Assembly (NCBI GenBank): GCA_963819845.1
Contig: CAWFXQ010000008.1
Coordinates: 186,001 to 250,000 of the forward strand
Length of the DNA stretch: 64,000 nt
From: DATAGF01 sp963819845
GTDB taxonomy: Bacteria; Actinomycetota; Thermoleophilia; Miltoncostaeales; Miltoncostaeaceae
Reading direction: 5' to 3'
The notes beneath the pieces were generated by a model. The model searched no databases, was not told the origin of the DNA, and worked only from the letters and a program-made list of their open reading frames with translations. Shown piece after piece: positions 10,716-20,200 of the stretch; position 1 is the stretch's first letter, and every line of letters begins with the position of its first letter. Both the position numbers and the translations under genes were made by a program.

Positions 10716-12220
10716 GCGCCGGGGCACGGCTGCGGCTGGCGATGGCGCTCGTGGCCGTCGTGGCGTTCGCGGCGGCCGCGGCGGGCATCCCCTCGCGGGC
10801 CTCCTACGGCGCCCAGACGACCGCCGACGAGCCCCACTACCTGCTCAGCGCGATCAGCCTGGCCGAGGACGGCGACCTGGACGTGCGCGACGAGTTCGCC
10901 CGCCAGGCGTACCGCCCCTTCCACGAGATCGCGCTGGAGCCCCAGGCCCGCCCGCTCGCCGACGGCCGCCTCGTGGAGCCGCACGACCCGCTGCTGCCGG
11001 CGGTTCTGGCGCTGCCGGCGGCGGCCGGGGGCTGGGTCCTGGCCAAGCTCACGCTGGCCCTCGCCGCCGCGGCCCTGGCCGCCCTCGTGCTCTGGACGGC
11101 CGTGCGCCGCCTCGACCTTCCCGTCGTGCCGGCGGCCGCCGTCGTCGGGGTCTTCGCGGCGTCGGCGCCGCTGGCCGCCTACGGCTCCCAGGTCTACCCC
11201 GAGCTGCCGGCGGCCCTGGCCGTGGCCGTCGCCATCGCCGCCCTCACCGGCCCCCTGCGCCGCGGCGGGCTCGTCGCTCTCGCCCTGGCCGTCGTCGCCC
11301 TTCCCTGGCTGTCGGTGAAGTACGCCCCGGTGGCCGCCGTCCTGGCCGTCCTGGGGCTGGTCCTGCTGCTGCGCGGCGGCCGTCGCGGCGCGGCGGCCGC
11401 GCTCGCCGGGGCCCTCGCCGCCGCCGCGCTGGTCTTCGTGGGGGCCCATCAGGCCCTCTATGGCGGCTTCACGCCCTACGCCGCCGGATCGCACTTCGTC
11501 GACGGCGAGCTCTCGGTGGTGGGGTCGGACCCCGACTACCTCGGCCGCGGGCGGCGCCTGGTGGGGCTGCTGGTCGACCGCGACTTCGGCCTGGCGGCGT
11601 GGCAGCCGGCCTGGCTGCTGCTCGTCCCCGCGGTGGCGGCCCTCGTCGCGCGCCGCCCCCGCGGCTGGGCCGCCATCGCCCTGCCCCTCGCGACCGGGTG
11701 GCTGGTCGCCACCTTCGTCGCCCTCACGATGCAGGGGTGGTGGTTCCCCGGGCGCCAGGTCGTGGTCGTGCTGCCGGCCGCCGTGCTGGCCGTCGCCTGG
11801 TGGGCCCGGGGCGGCCGCCGCCTGGCCGCGACCCTCGCCCTGGGCGCCGTCGGCCTGCTCGCCTACGCCTGGGTCGCCGTGGAGGGGGCCCTGGGCCGGA
11901 TCGCCTGGGTCGTGGACCTCCAGGACACCGCCAACCCCGTCTACCGGGCGTGGTCGGCCGTCCTCCCCGACTACCTGCCCGTGTCGGACGCCACCTGGCC
12001 CCTGCACTGGGCCTGGACGGCCGCGCTAATGGCGGCCGCGGCGCTCGCGGCCAGACCTGAGGGCGGATATCGAAGGCTTGACCTGAGGGTGAGATCAGGC
12101 CGCCACGAGCGGGCGGCCGAGGGCGGCGAGCGTCCCCACTCCCCCGTCCACGACGTGGATCACGTCGCCGACGCCGGCCCGCTTCAGCAGGCTCGCGCCG
12201 ACGCCGCTCCGCTGCCCTGA
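10712..12220 (+). CDS. Polytopic glycosyltransferase-like membrane protein (PMT/GT83-like)
   Basis: A protein of up to 502 residues with about ten hydrophobic segments. A first extracytoplasmic loop contains TTADEPHYLLSA, matching the acidic motif that follows helix 1 in PMT/ArnT-type (GT-C) glycosyltransferases, so lipid-linked sugar transfer is plausible. It overlaps the iron permease by GTGA, although no functional link is evident. The hydrophobic protein ends near residue 450 (AAALAARPEGG); the remaining 40 or so residues are hydrophilic and the last 126 nt run antisense over the MBL/rhodanese gene, so the true C-terminus is doubtful. Confidence 0.7.
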   Translation: MSAGARLRLAMALVAVVAFAAAAAGIPSRASYGAQTTADEPHYLLSAISLAEDGDLDVRDEFARQAYRPFHEIALEPQARPLADGRLVEPHDPLLPAVLALPAAAGGWVLAKLTLALAAAALAALVLWTAVRRLDLPVVPAAAVVGVFAASAPLAAYGSQVYPELPAALAVAVAIAALTGPLRRGGLVALALAVVALPWLSVKYAPVAAVLAVLGLVLLLRGGRRGAAAALAGALAAAALVFVGAHQALYGGFTPYAAGSHFVDGELSVVGSDPDYLGRGRRLVGLLVDRDFGLAAWQPAWLLLVPAVAALVARRPRGWAAIALPLATGWLVATFVALTMQGWWFPGRQVVVVLPAAVLAVAWWARGGRRLAATLALGAVGLLAYAWVAVEGALGRIAWVVDLQDTANPVYRAWSAVLPDYLPVSDATWPLHWAWTAALMAAAALAARPEGGYRRLDLRVRSGRHERAAEGGERPHSPVHDVDHVADAGPLQQARADAAPLP

Positions 12221-13477
12221 GACGCAGATCACGGCCACGGGCCGCGCCGGGTCGATGCCGTCGGGGATCCCGTGGACGTCGTGGTACGGGACGTGGACGG
12301 CGCCGGCAAGGTGGCCGGCGTCCCACTCGCTCCGCTCGCGCACGTCCAGCACCTGCAGCGCCGGGTCGGCCGCCAGCCGGGGCGGCAGGTCCTCGGCGCG
12401 GACCCGCTCCATCCGGGCGACCGGGCGGCCCTCCTCGCGCCAGCTCGTCATGCCGCCCGCCAGATACCCTGCGATGCGGGTCACCCCCACCGACCCGGCC
12501 AGGCCCGCGGCCCGCTGCCCGTCGGCGTCGTCGCGGCCGATGAGGACGATCTCCTGGTCGCCGGCGACCCACGCCAGCCGGGTGCCGAATCCCGAGCGCA
12601 GGTGCGTCACGAGCACGGCGCCGGGCACGTGGGCCTCGGCGAACTGCAGGTCGGCGCGCACGTCCACCGGCAGTCCCCCCTCCCGCGAGAGGCGCTCGAC
12701 CTGGCGCGCCGACAGCGGCGCGGCGCGCGCCCCGCCGGTGACCAGCGGGCCGCGGTTGAGGGCGACGATGTCGCCGAAGCGCGGCGGCTGGGGTCCGAGG
12801 CCCGCGAGCGCGCGGGCGACGAAGGCCTCCTCGGTGGGCTCCGACAGCAGCGGGTTGTGCCCGAGCTCGAACCCGATCGTCGACGCGATCTTCTGGTCCA
12901 TGCCGGGCCCCCCGCACATCGACCCGCCCAGGTGCCCGGGCCAGACCTCGGTCTCGGGCGGCAGGCGGAGCAGGCCGGTCGTGAGGCTGCGGTAGAGCGC
13001 GCGGGCGCCCTCCTCGCGCTCCACGGCCAGGTCGGGCCGGGCCACGTCGCCCACGAACAGCGAGTCGCCGGTCAGCACGGCCCACGGGGCGTCGCCGCCG
13101 CGGCCCGTGTCGACGAGCGCGAAGGCCGTGTGCTCGGGCCGGTGGCCCGGCGTGTGGATCGCGCGCACGCGCAGGCGTCCCAGGGCGAGCTCCCAGCCGT
13201 CGTCGAACGGCTCGTGCGGGTACTCGGCCCCGGCGGCGCGGTGGACGTGGATCGTCGCACCGGTGGCCTCGGCCAGGCGCCCGTGCCCGGAGACGTGGTC
13301 GGCGTGGGTGTGGGTCTCGAGGATGTGCTCGACGCACACGCCCAGGTAACGGGCCAGCTCGAGGTACTCGTCGATCTCGAAGTGCGGGTCGACCACCGCC
13401 GCCACGCCGGCGTCCCCGTCGCCGACCAGGTAGGACGCGCACCCCAGGTCGTCGTGGATCAGCTGGCGGAAGATCAC
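12095..13477 (-). CDS. MBL-fold hydrolase with two rhodanese domains (persulfide dioxygenase-like)
   Basis: A 460-residue protein. The N-terminal metallo-beta-lactamase domain (1-245) has THTHADHVSG, the later HTPGHRPEHTAF and TGDSLFVGDVARPD, which matches the ETHE1/persulfide-dioxygenase type with a mononuclear iron site. Two rhodanese domains follow. The first (about 250-350) has IGRDDADGQRAAGL where the active Cys would be, so it looks inactive. The second (about 360-460) keeps ICVSGQRSG with the persulfide Cys. Likely role is oxidation or handling of glutathione- or low-molecular-weight-thiol persulfide. It is co-oriented with the hydrolase behind it. Confidence 0.88.
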   Translation of the reverse strand: MIFRQLIHDDLGCASYLVGDGDAGVAAVVDPHFEIDEYLELARYLGVCVEHILETHTHADHVSGHGRLAEATGATIHVHRAAGAEYPHEPFDDGWELALGRLRVRAIHTPGHRPEHTAFALVDTGRGGDAPWAVLTGDSLFVGDVARPDLAVEREEGARALYRSLTTGLLRLPPETEVWPGHLGGSMCGGPGMDQKIASTIGFELGHNPLLSEPTEEAFVARALAGLGPQPPRFGDIVALNRGPLVTGGARAAPLSARQVERLSREGGLPVDVRADLQFAEAHVPGAVLVTHLRSGFGTRLAWVAGDQEIVLIGRDDADGQRAAGLAGSVGVTRIAGYLAGGMTSWREEGRPVARMERVRAEDLPPRLAADPALQVLDVRERSEWDAGHLAGAVHVPYHDVHGIPDGIDPARPVAVICVSGQRSGVGASLLKRAGVGDVIHVVDGGVGTLAALGRPLVAA

Positions 13478-13486
13478 GCGGCCAGC

Positions 13487-14275
13487 TTACGACGGGGGCG
13501 CGTCCCCGATCAGGCGATCGAGGAAGGCCAGCACCGCGGGGTGGGCCGGATCGATGATGTGGCCGCCCCCGACGACCGCCACCTCCGCCGCCGGCATCGC
13601 CGCGGCCATCGCCTCCGCCACCCCCGCGTAGACGGGGGGCGAGTCCGCCCCGGTCACGATCAGGGCCGGCTGCCCGACGGCGGCGAGGCGCTCCGGTCTG
13701 GCGTCGACGAAGCCGCCCCGCAGCTCGGCGGCGACCGCCGCGTCGTTCCCGGTGAAGATCGCCGCGATCTCCGGCGGGAGCCCCTCCCAGCCGTCGTCGC
13801 CGAGCACGGCCCGCAGCAGCGCCTCGGCGGCGCCGCCGCCCTCGGCGTCGGCCGCGGCGAGGACCCGCTCGCGCAGCTCCCCGAGCCAGCGCCGACCCTC
13901 CGCGGTGATCGACTCGCCGCCCTCCATCAGCACGAGGGCGCGGACGCGCTCCGGGTGGCTCAGCGCGAGCTCGAGGGCGACGTCGACGCCATAGCTGCGG
14001 CCCATCACGACCGCCGGCGCCGCGTCGAGGACCTCGATCAGCGCCGCGGCATCCTGCGTCTGCTGCCCCAGGCTGGTCGCATAGGGCCGGGGCCGCTCGC
14101 TGCGGGAGCACCCGCGCCGGTCGTAGACGATCGTCCGCGCGCGCCGGGCCAGCGCGGCGGCCGCGTCCCCCCAGAGCACCGCCGAGCTCCCGGTGCCGTG
14201 GACGCACAGGACGGGCGCCCCGGCCCCGTGCTCCTCGTAGTAGAGCCCCACGCCGTTGGCGCGGACGACCGGCAT
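13487..14275 (-). CDS. Alpha/beta-hydrolase fold protein
   Basis: A 262-residue single-domain hydrolase. The oxyanion segment CVHGTGSSAVLW, the nucleophile elbow GRSYGVD (Ser near residue 95), and a C-terminal GGGHIIDP with the catalytic His are visible; the acid is probably in VTGADSPP. This is the proline-iminopeptidase/haloperoxidase-like group, and substrate cannot be deduced. It sits 10 nt upstream of the MBL/rhodanese gene on the same strand and follows the MTA-phosphorylase-like gene, so the three may be co-transcribed. Confidence 0.85.
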   Translation of the reverse strand: MPVVRANGVGLYYEEHGAGAPVLCVHGTGSSAVLWGDAAAALARRARTIVYDRRGCSRSERPRPYATSLGQQTQDAAALIEVLDAAPAVVMGRSYGVDVALELALSHPERVRALVLMEGGESITAEGRRWLGELRERVLAAADAEGGGAAEALLRAVLGDDGWEGLPPEIAAIFTGNDAAVAAELRGGFVDARPERLAAVGQPALIVTGADSPPVYAGVAEAMAAAMPAAEVAVVGGGHIIDPAHPAVLAFLDRLIGDAPPS

Positions 14276-14285
14276 GGCCGCATCA

Positions 14286-15086
14286 TTACAGGGGGAACAC
14301 GATCCCGGCGGGCTCGCCCGGATCGGTGGCGAGGGCCGGCAGGGCCGCGCGCAGGGCGCGCTGGAAGAGCCCGGCGCTCTCGCCGAAGAGCCGCGCGAGC
14401 GTCTCGACCGGCGTGGGGACGGCGCTGACGCCGTTTGCGTGATCGGTGACGAAGCCCACGAGGGCGAAGGGCAGGCGGGCCTCGCCCGCGAGCACCGTCT
14501 CCGGGCCGCCGGTCTGGCTGACGCAGGTGACGCCCGCGGCGGCGAGCTGGGCGATCTCGCTCACCGAGTTGAGGCGCGGCCCGTCGACGTGCCCGTAGAC
14601 GCCCCCGTCGCGGACCTCCAGGCCGGCCTCCCGGACGCCGGCGACCAGGCCCGCGCGGACGGAGGGGCCGAAGGGCCGGTCGTAGATCCAGTGCCCGCGA
14701 CCCGGGATGTCGGGCGACGTGAACAGGGTGCAGAGCGAGCCGTCGGCCAGGCGGTTCGAGGGGAAGTGCACGTCGTCGAAGACCACCAGCGAGCCCAGCT
14801 CGAGGGAGGGGTCGACGGCGCCGCAGACCGTCGTCGAGACCAGGCAGCCCGCGCCGAGGCCCGCCAGGGCGGCGACGTTCGCCCGCGGTGTGACCTGGTG
14901 CGACAGGCGGGCGTGGCCGGGCCCGTGGCGAGGGACGTGGAGCACGTCCACCCCCGCGAGCCGGCCGGACACCACCTCGACGGGGCCGTAGAGGGTCTCG
15001 ACCCGCTCGACCGAGCGTCCGTCGAGCCCGTCCAGCTCGTACAGCCCCGTGCCGGTGATGAGGCCGACCGTCGCGGGCTCGGGCAC
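14286..15086 (-). CDS. Purine-nucleoside/S-methyl-5'-thioadenosine phosphorylase family enzyme
   Basis: A 266-residue nucleoside phosphorylase. It begins with GLITGTGLYEL (phosphate loop; trimeric PNP/MTAP group), then VPRHGPGHARLSHQVTPRAN, the segment typical of MTA phosphorylase, and later CVSQTGGPETVLAGEA in place of the usual M(T)xxPE substrate segment. Phosphorolysis of 5'-methylthioadenosine or a purine nucleoside is expected in the cytoplasm; the substrate-site changes leave the exact nucleoside open. It lies 9 nt downstream of the DUF5996 gene on the same strand. Confidence 0.85.
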   Translation of the reverse strand: MPEPATVGLITGTGLYELDGLDGRSVERVETLYGPVEVVSGRLAGVDVLHVPRHGPGHARLSHQVTPRANVAALAGLGAGCLVSTTVCGAVDPSLELGSLVVFDDVHFPSNRLADGSLCTLFTSPDIPGRGHWIYDRPFGPSVRAGLVAGVREAGLEVRDGGVYGHVDGPRLNSVSEIAQLAAAGVTCVSQTGGPETVLAGEARLPFALVGFVTDHANGVSAVPTPVETLARLFGESAGLFQRALRAALPALATDPGEPAGIVFPL

Positions 15087-15095
15087 CGCGCCACC

Positions 15096-16001
15096 CTACA
15101 CGCGGGCCAGGCCTTCGACGTCCCAGCCGGCGGCGCCCGCGCCAGCCGCGTACGCGCTCTCCAGGAAGTCCATGAGCGCGGCGCGGGGGTCGGGCGCGGC
15201 CCTCGCCTCGTCGTAGGCCAGGAGCGCCATCGAGCCGGTCGGCCCCGTCTGCCAGGCAGCCGCGGCGGGCGCCAGCGGCCGCTCGGTGAGCCCGGGGGGC
15301 TCGGGGGCCGTGTACGAGTAGAACGCGGGCATGGGGATGCGGTCGTCGCCGGCCCAGAAGCCGAAGCTCACGACCTCGTGGGAGTACGCCTCGGCCGTCA
15401 CCGGGTCGGCCCCCTCGATCGCCGGCGCGCGCCGGCCCGAGAACCGTGTGACGGCCAGGTCGAGGCTGTGCCAGAAGAGCTGCACCGGGCTCGTCTTGCC
15501 CGAGAAGCGCCCGGAGAACTCGCCGAAGGCGCCGGCGGCCGAGCGCAGGACGGCCCACCAGCGGCCGACGGCGTCGGCGTCGTAGGAGGCGTGCGCGCGG
15601 TCGTCGGGGAACGGGGTGGAGTCGGTGAGGTCGAAGGGCGTCGGCCGGATGACGCAGGCCACCCCGAGGGCGCCGAGCGCGTCGAAGAGCCGGTCGTGGA
15701 ACTCGCCGACCGAGAGCCCGTCGTGGAGGGCGAAGTCGCGCGTGCCGCCCTCGCTCGTGCGCGCGACCAGGCGGTGGGCCACCAGGTCGAGCTCGATCTC
15801 CGCCAGCCCCGGCGCGCACGGCATGGGGCCGGTCGTCACCCCCCGGGCGCCCACCCTCAGGGTCACGTGCCACCAGTGGTTGAGCGGCGGGGTGAGCTCC
15901 ATCCGCACCTTGCCCACGATCTGGCACCAACGGTGGAGCGTCTCCTTGGTGGGCCGCCACTCGTCGAGCGGCAGCGGCGGCCAGGCGGCGGCGGACGGCA
16001 T
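15096..16001 (-). CDS. DUF5996 family protein
   Basis: A 301-residue soluble protein. It opens with WPPLPLDEWRPTKETLHRW, then NHWWHVTLRV, which is the recognisable start of the DUF5996 family in actinobacteria and proteobacteria. Other conserved-looking pieces are QLFWHSLDLAVTRFSG and EVVSFGFWAGD. Several histidine/tryptophan-rich strands suggest an enzyme or ligand-binding beta-rich fold, but no function is established that I know of. ATG start; co-oriented with the phosphorylase gene. Confidence 0.8.
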   Translation of the reverse strand: MPSAAAWPPLPLDEWRPTKETLHRWCQIVGKVRMELTPPLNHWWHVTLRVGARGVTTGPMPCAPGLAEIELDLVAHRLVARTSEGGTRDFALHDGLSVGEFHDRLFDALGALGVACVIRPTPFDLTDSTPFPDDRAHASYDADAVGRWWAVLRSAAGAFGEFSGRFSGKTSPVQLFWHSLDLAVTRFSGRRAPAIEGADPVTAEAYSHEVVSFGFWAGDDRIPMPAFYSYTAPEPPGLTERPLAPAAAAWQTGPTGSMALLAYDEARAAPDPRAALMDFLESAYAAGAGAAGWDVEGLARV

Positions 16002-16130
16002 GCGGTCTCCCGGGTCGGCGGCGCGGAACGCGAGCGTCGGGCCATCATGCCGCCCCCCGGCGGATCCCGCCCGTGCTGACGACCTCCGACGCCTACTGGA
16101 CCTGGCGCGCGGCCCGCGGCTGCGGCACGC

Positions 16131-16532
16131 CTACCCGGCCCCCCCGTCCGGCCCGGAGGCCGCGGTGACCGTGTAGCCGCCCCGGTGGGCGGCCAGCAGG
16201 AAGTCGGGGTTCACGCACGGCCCGTCGGAGCGGTGCTCGAAGGTCCGCTCGATCTCGGTGCGGCACATCGGCAGCGGCTCGCGCGCCGTGCGGAGGCCGC
16301 CGAAGCCCGCCCTGGTGCGCTGCAGCAGGCGGAACCGGTGGAGGTCGATCTCCACGCGGTAGACGCCCTCGAGGCAGCCGATCCAGGTGCGCCCGTCCTC
16401 CTCGTAGGAATAGAGGCGGCTGCAGCCCTCGAGGCAGCCGGCCGGCATCACCACCCGTTCGCACGAGACCGGGCAGAGGCGGCACGACCCGGCCGCCCGC
16501 GCCTGCGCGGCCGCCGTGCGGGTGGGGGTCAT
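16131..16532 (-). CDS. Cysteine-rich protein of unknown function
   Basis: A 133-residue protein with eight cysteines. The N-terminal half holds CRLCPVSCERV and then AGCLEGCSRLY, a CxxCxxxC...CxxxC pattern that could bind zinc or an iron-sulfur cluster. It then has an IGCLEGVYRVEID strand, a stretch LHRFRLLQRTRAGFGGLRT and PMCRTEIERTFEH near the end. It is arranged divergently from the KamB-like methyltransferase gene, with an 82-bp gap. I do not recognise the family. Coding signal is good and the ATG is clean. Confidence 0.65.
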   Translation of the reverse strand: MTPTRTAAAQARAAGSCRLCPVSCERVVMPAGCLEGCSRLYSYEEDGRTWIGCLEGVYRVEIDLHRFRLLQRTRAGFGGLRTAREPLPMCRTEIERTFEHRSDGPCVNPDFLLAAHRGGYTVTAASGPDGGAG

Positions 16533-16614
16533 ATCCGCGTTCTCAGGGGCACCGGGCGAGTGAAGCAGCCCTCCGCCGCGGCGGTCAAGACGGAGCGGCC
16601 GCTATCCTCCCGCC

Positions 16615-17202
16615 ATGCACGTGGTCACGGGCCGGAAGGAACACTGGGTCAACAACTGATGACTGGCGGAGCTGGCGGCCCGCCACCGGGCGGTCGCCAT
16701 CGACGTCGGGACGGGTGACGGCGCCTACGCCCGCCGGATGGCGGCCGCCGACCCGGACCTGCTGGTCATCGCCATCGACGCCAACGCCGACAACCTGCGG
16801 CGGGCATCGCGCCGCGGCGGCACGAACCTGGTGCTCGGGCGGCTCGCGCTGGAGCGGGCCCCGGGAGCGCTCGCGGGGCTGGCCGGCCGCCTGACCGTCC
16901 TCCACCCGTGGGGCTCCCTCCGCGAGGCCGTCGCCGGCCGCGGGGCCGAGGGGCTCGGCCGCCTGCGGGGCATGTGCGCCCCGGGCGCGACGATCGAGGT
17001 GGTGATGGGCCTCGACGATCTGGACGGGACCCGCCCCGGGGCGCTCGCGGGCCCGTACGCCGCGGCCGGGTTCACCGTCGCGGTCGAGGGGGTCGGTGCC
17101 GCCGAGGTCGAGGCGCTCGGGACGACCTGGGGCAGGCGCCTGGCCCGCTCCGACCCGGCGCGGCGCTTCTGGCGCGTGCGCGGGGCGGCGGCGGAGCGCT
17201 AG
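16615..17202 (+). pseudogene. KamB-like 16S rRNA (A1408) methyltransferase interrupted by two tandem in-frame UGA codons
   Basis: The frame from ATG 16615 reads MHVVTGRKEHWVNN, then TGA TGA (16657-16662), then LAELAARHRAVAIDVGTGDG and on to a stop at 17202. The downstream part carries SAM motif I (DVGTGDG), VIAIDANADNL, and HPWGSLREAV, all signatures of the KamB/NpmA family that N1-methylates A1408 of 16S rRNA. From the N-terminal Gly to motif I the spacing equals KamB as I remember it, with the two UGAs in place of two residues. TATCCT (16603-16608) gives a leaderless start. No usable start exists between the UGAs and motif I. Pseudogene, recoding, or two compensating indels remain possible. 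Confidence 0.75.
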
Positions 17203-20200
17203 GCGAGGCAGCGCTCCCCGAACATCGTCTTGAGCTCGGCCACCAGCCCGTTGTCGCGCGGGTCGACGCGGTACTGCTCGCCCAGGCGGTATCGCCGCGG
17301 GCCCTCGCCGGTCTCGACCTCGACGACCACCGGGACGTCGCCGCGGTGGTCGGCGAGCAGGCGGCGCAGCTCGTCGAGCGGGGTCGCCGAGAGCCGGGCG
17401 AGGGGCACCCGCACCTTGAGCCGCTCCTCCTCGTCGCCCTCCTCGGGCACGAAGGCGCGAACGCCCTGCGCCACCAGCTTGGTCTCCCCCTCCCCCTTCT
17501 GGTCGACCCGGCCGGAGATGACGACCAGTGCGTCTGCGGTCAGGAGGTCGCGGGCCTCGGCGAGGACGGCGGGGACGATCACGACCTCCACGGAGCCCTC
17601 GAGGTCGTCGAGGCGGGCGAACATCATCGGCTCCCCGCGGCGCGTCGTGATGTTCTTCACGGCGCCCACCAGGCCGCCCACGGTCACGGCCTCCCCGTCG
17701 GCCCGGTCGGCCAGCGCGGCCAGCCCGCAGGTCACGGCGCGGGCGAGCTGGCGGCGGCAGTCGTTGAGGGGATGGCTCGAGACGTAGAGGCCCAGCGCCT
17801 CCTTCTCGGCGGCGAGCAGCTCGTCGCGCGGCATCTCCGCGACCGGGATCACCGGGTCGAGCTCGATCACGGCCGGCTCCCCCCCGTTGACCGCGCCGAA
17901 CAGCGACTCCTGGCCGGCCGCGAGGTCGAGCCGGCGGCGCGCGGCCTGGCCCATCGCCGCCGCCAGCGCCTCGACCATCCCGCGCCGCGGCGCCCCGGTC
18001 GAGTCGAGGGCGCCGCCCCGGATGAGGCTCTCCAGGGCCCTCTTGTTGACCTGGGCCTGGTCGACGCGGCGGCAGAACTCCCAGATCGACTCGAAGGGGC
18101 CGTCGGCGTCGCGGGCGGCGAGGATCGCCGCCACCGCGTTCTCCCCCACCCCCTTCACGGCCGTCAGCCCGAACCTGATCTCCCCCGGACCGGTGACCGC
18201 GAAGTCGGGGCCGCTGACGTTGACGTCGGGCGGCAGCACCGCCAGGTCCATCTCGGCGCAGGCCGCCACGTAGAAGGGCACGCGGTCCTTGGTGTCCATC
18301 ACCGAGCTGAGCAGCGATGCCATGTACTCGGCCGGGTGGTTGGCCTTGAGGTAGGCGGTGCGGTAGGCCAGCAGCGCGTAGCAGGCGGCGTGGCTCTTGT
18401 TGAACGAGTAGTCGCCGGCGGCCTCGCAGAGGCTCCAGAGGCGCCCGGCGACCCTGGGGTCGGTGCCCGAGGCGATGCAGCCCTCGATGAACTCGTCCTT
18501 CAGCGAGGCCATGAGCACCTTGTCCTTCTTGCCCACGGCCTTGCGCAGGTCGTCGGCGCGCGAGGGCGAGAAGCCGGCGATCGCCCGCGAGATCGCCATG
18601 AGCTGCTCCTGGTACACGGCCACCCCGTAGCTCACCCCGGTGATCGCCTCCAGGCGCGGGTCCTCGAAGGTCACCCGCGTCGGGTCCCGCTTGTTGCGGG
18701 CGTAGGTGCTGATGAAGGCCATCGGGCCCGGGCGGTAGAGGGCCACCAGGGCGATCAGGTCGGCGAACTCGGTGGGCCGCACCTCCCGCAGGGCCTCGCG
18801 CATCCCGCTCGACTCGAACTGGAAGACCCCGATCCCCTCGCCGCGCGCGAGCATCTCGTACGTGCCCGGGTCGTCGAGCGGCATGGTCTCGATGTCAACC
18901 TGCCGCCCGGTGTGCCGCTCGATGAGCTCCAGGCAGCCCTGGATCACGTCGAGGTTGCGGAGGCCCAGGAAGTCCATCTTCAGCAGGCCGAGGGCCTCGA
19001 CGTCGTGGTCGGGGACCTGGGTGACCACGTTGCCCTCGTCGTCGAGCCGCACCGGGAGGTAGTCGGTGATGTCGCCGGGCGCGATCACGACGCCGGCGGC
19101 GTGGACGCCCTCGTTGCGCACCAGCCCCTCCAGGGGCCGGGCGGTGTCGATGACCTCCTTCGCCACCGGGTCCTCGGCGTACGCCTGGGCCAGCTCGCTG
19201 CCCGGCTTCATCGCGTCCTCGAGGCGGATGCCGATCGGCCGCTCCGGGACGAGCTTGGCGATGCGGTCAACCTGGCCGTAGCTGTGGCCCAGCACGCGGC
19301 CGGCGTCGCGCACCACCGCCCGGGCCAGGAGCTTGCCGAAGGTGCCGATGCGCGCCACGGCCGACGACCCGTACTTCTCGGTGACGTACTGCACCACGCG
19401 GTCGCGGCCGGCGACCGAGAAGTCGGTGTCGATGTCGGGCATGCTCTTGCGCCCCGGGTTGAGGAAGCGCTCGAACAGCAGCCCGTGGGCGAGCGGATCG
19501 AGGTCGACGATCCTCAGGGTGTAGGCCACGAGCGACCCGGCCGCCGACCCGCGCCCGGGCCCGACGGCGACGCCGTTCTCGCGCGCCCAGCGCATGTAGT
19601 CCCAGACGATCAGGAAGTAGCTGGCGAAGCCCATCTCGCCGATGACGCCCAGCTCGAAGCGCAGCCGCTCCTCGGCCTCCGGCGGCGGCCCGTCCGGGTA
19701 GCGCGCCGCCAGGCCGTCGCGGCAGAGGCGCTCGAGGTAGGCCTCGGCGCCCTCGCCCCCCGGCACGGGGAAGCGCGGGAGCTTCACGTCGCCGAGCGGC
19801 AGGCGCAGGGCCGCGCAGCGCTCGGCGATCTCCACGGACACGGGGATGGCATCGGTGAAGTCGGGCAGCGCGGCGGCCATCTCCGCGGCGGTCTTGAGGT
19901 AGAACTCCTTGGTGTCGAATCGGAACCGGCTCGGGTTGCTCAACAGGTCCCGGGTCTGGATCGCCAGGAGCGCCTCGTGGGCGTCGGCGTCCTCGCGGCA
20001 GGGGTAGTGGGCGTCGCAGGTGGCGACCATGCGCAGGCCGGAGTCGGCGGCCAGCCGGCGCAGGCGGTCGTTGATCGCCCCCTGCTTCTCGATGCCGGCG
20101 TGCTGGATCTCCACGTAGACGTCGTCGGGCCCGAAGATCTGGGCCAGGGCGTCGAGCTCGGTCCGGGCCGCGGCCGCATCGTCGCGGTCGAGCGCCTCGC

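Noticed and set aside
10712..12220. A functional antisense overlap at the 3' ends of the PMT-like and MBL/rhodanese genes
   Set aside because: The overlapping 126 nt code for a hydrophilic low-complexity tail on the membrane protein; a lost stop is the simpler explanation.
16657..16662. Selenocysteine insertion at the UGA codons of the KamB-like gene
   Set aside because: Two adjacent UGAs, no conserved Cys or Sec at that place in the family, and no obvious selenocysteine hairpin directly after them.
16908..17202. Shorter methyltransferase starting at ATG 16738
   Set aside because: It would lack SAM motif I (DVGTGDG, about 16699-16719), so it could not bind cofactor.
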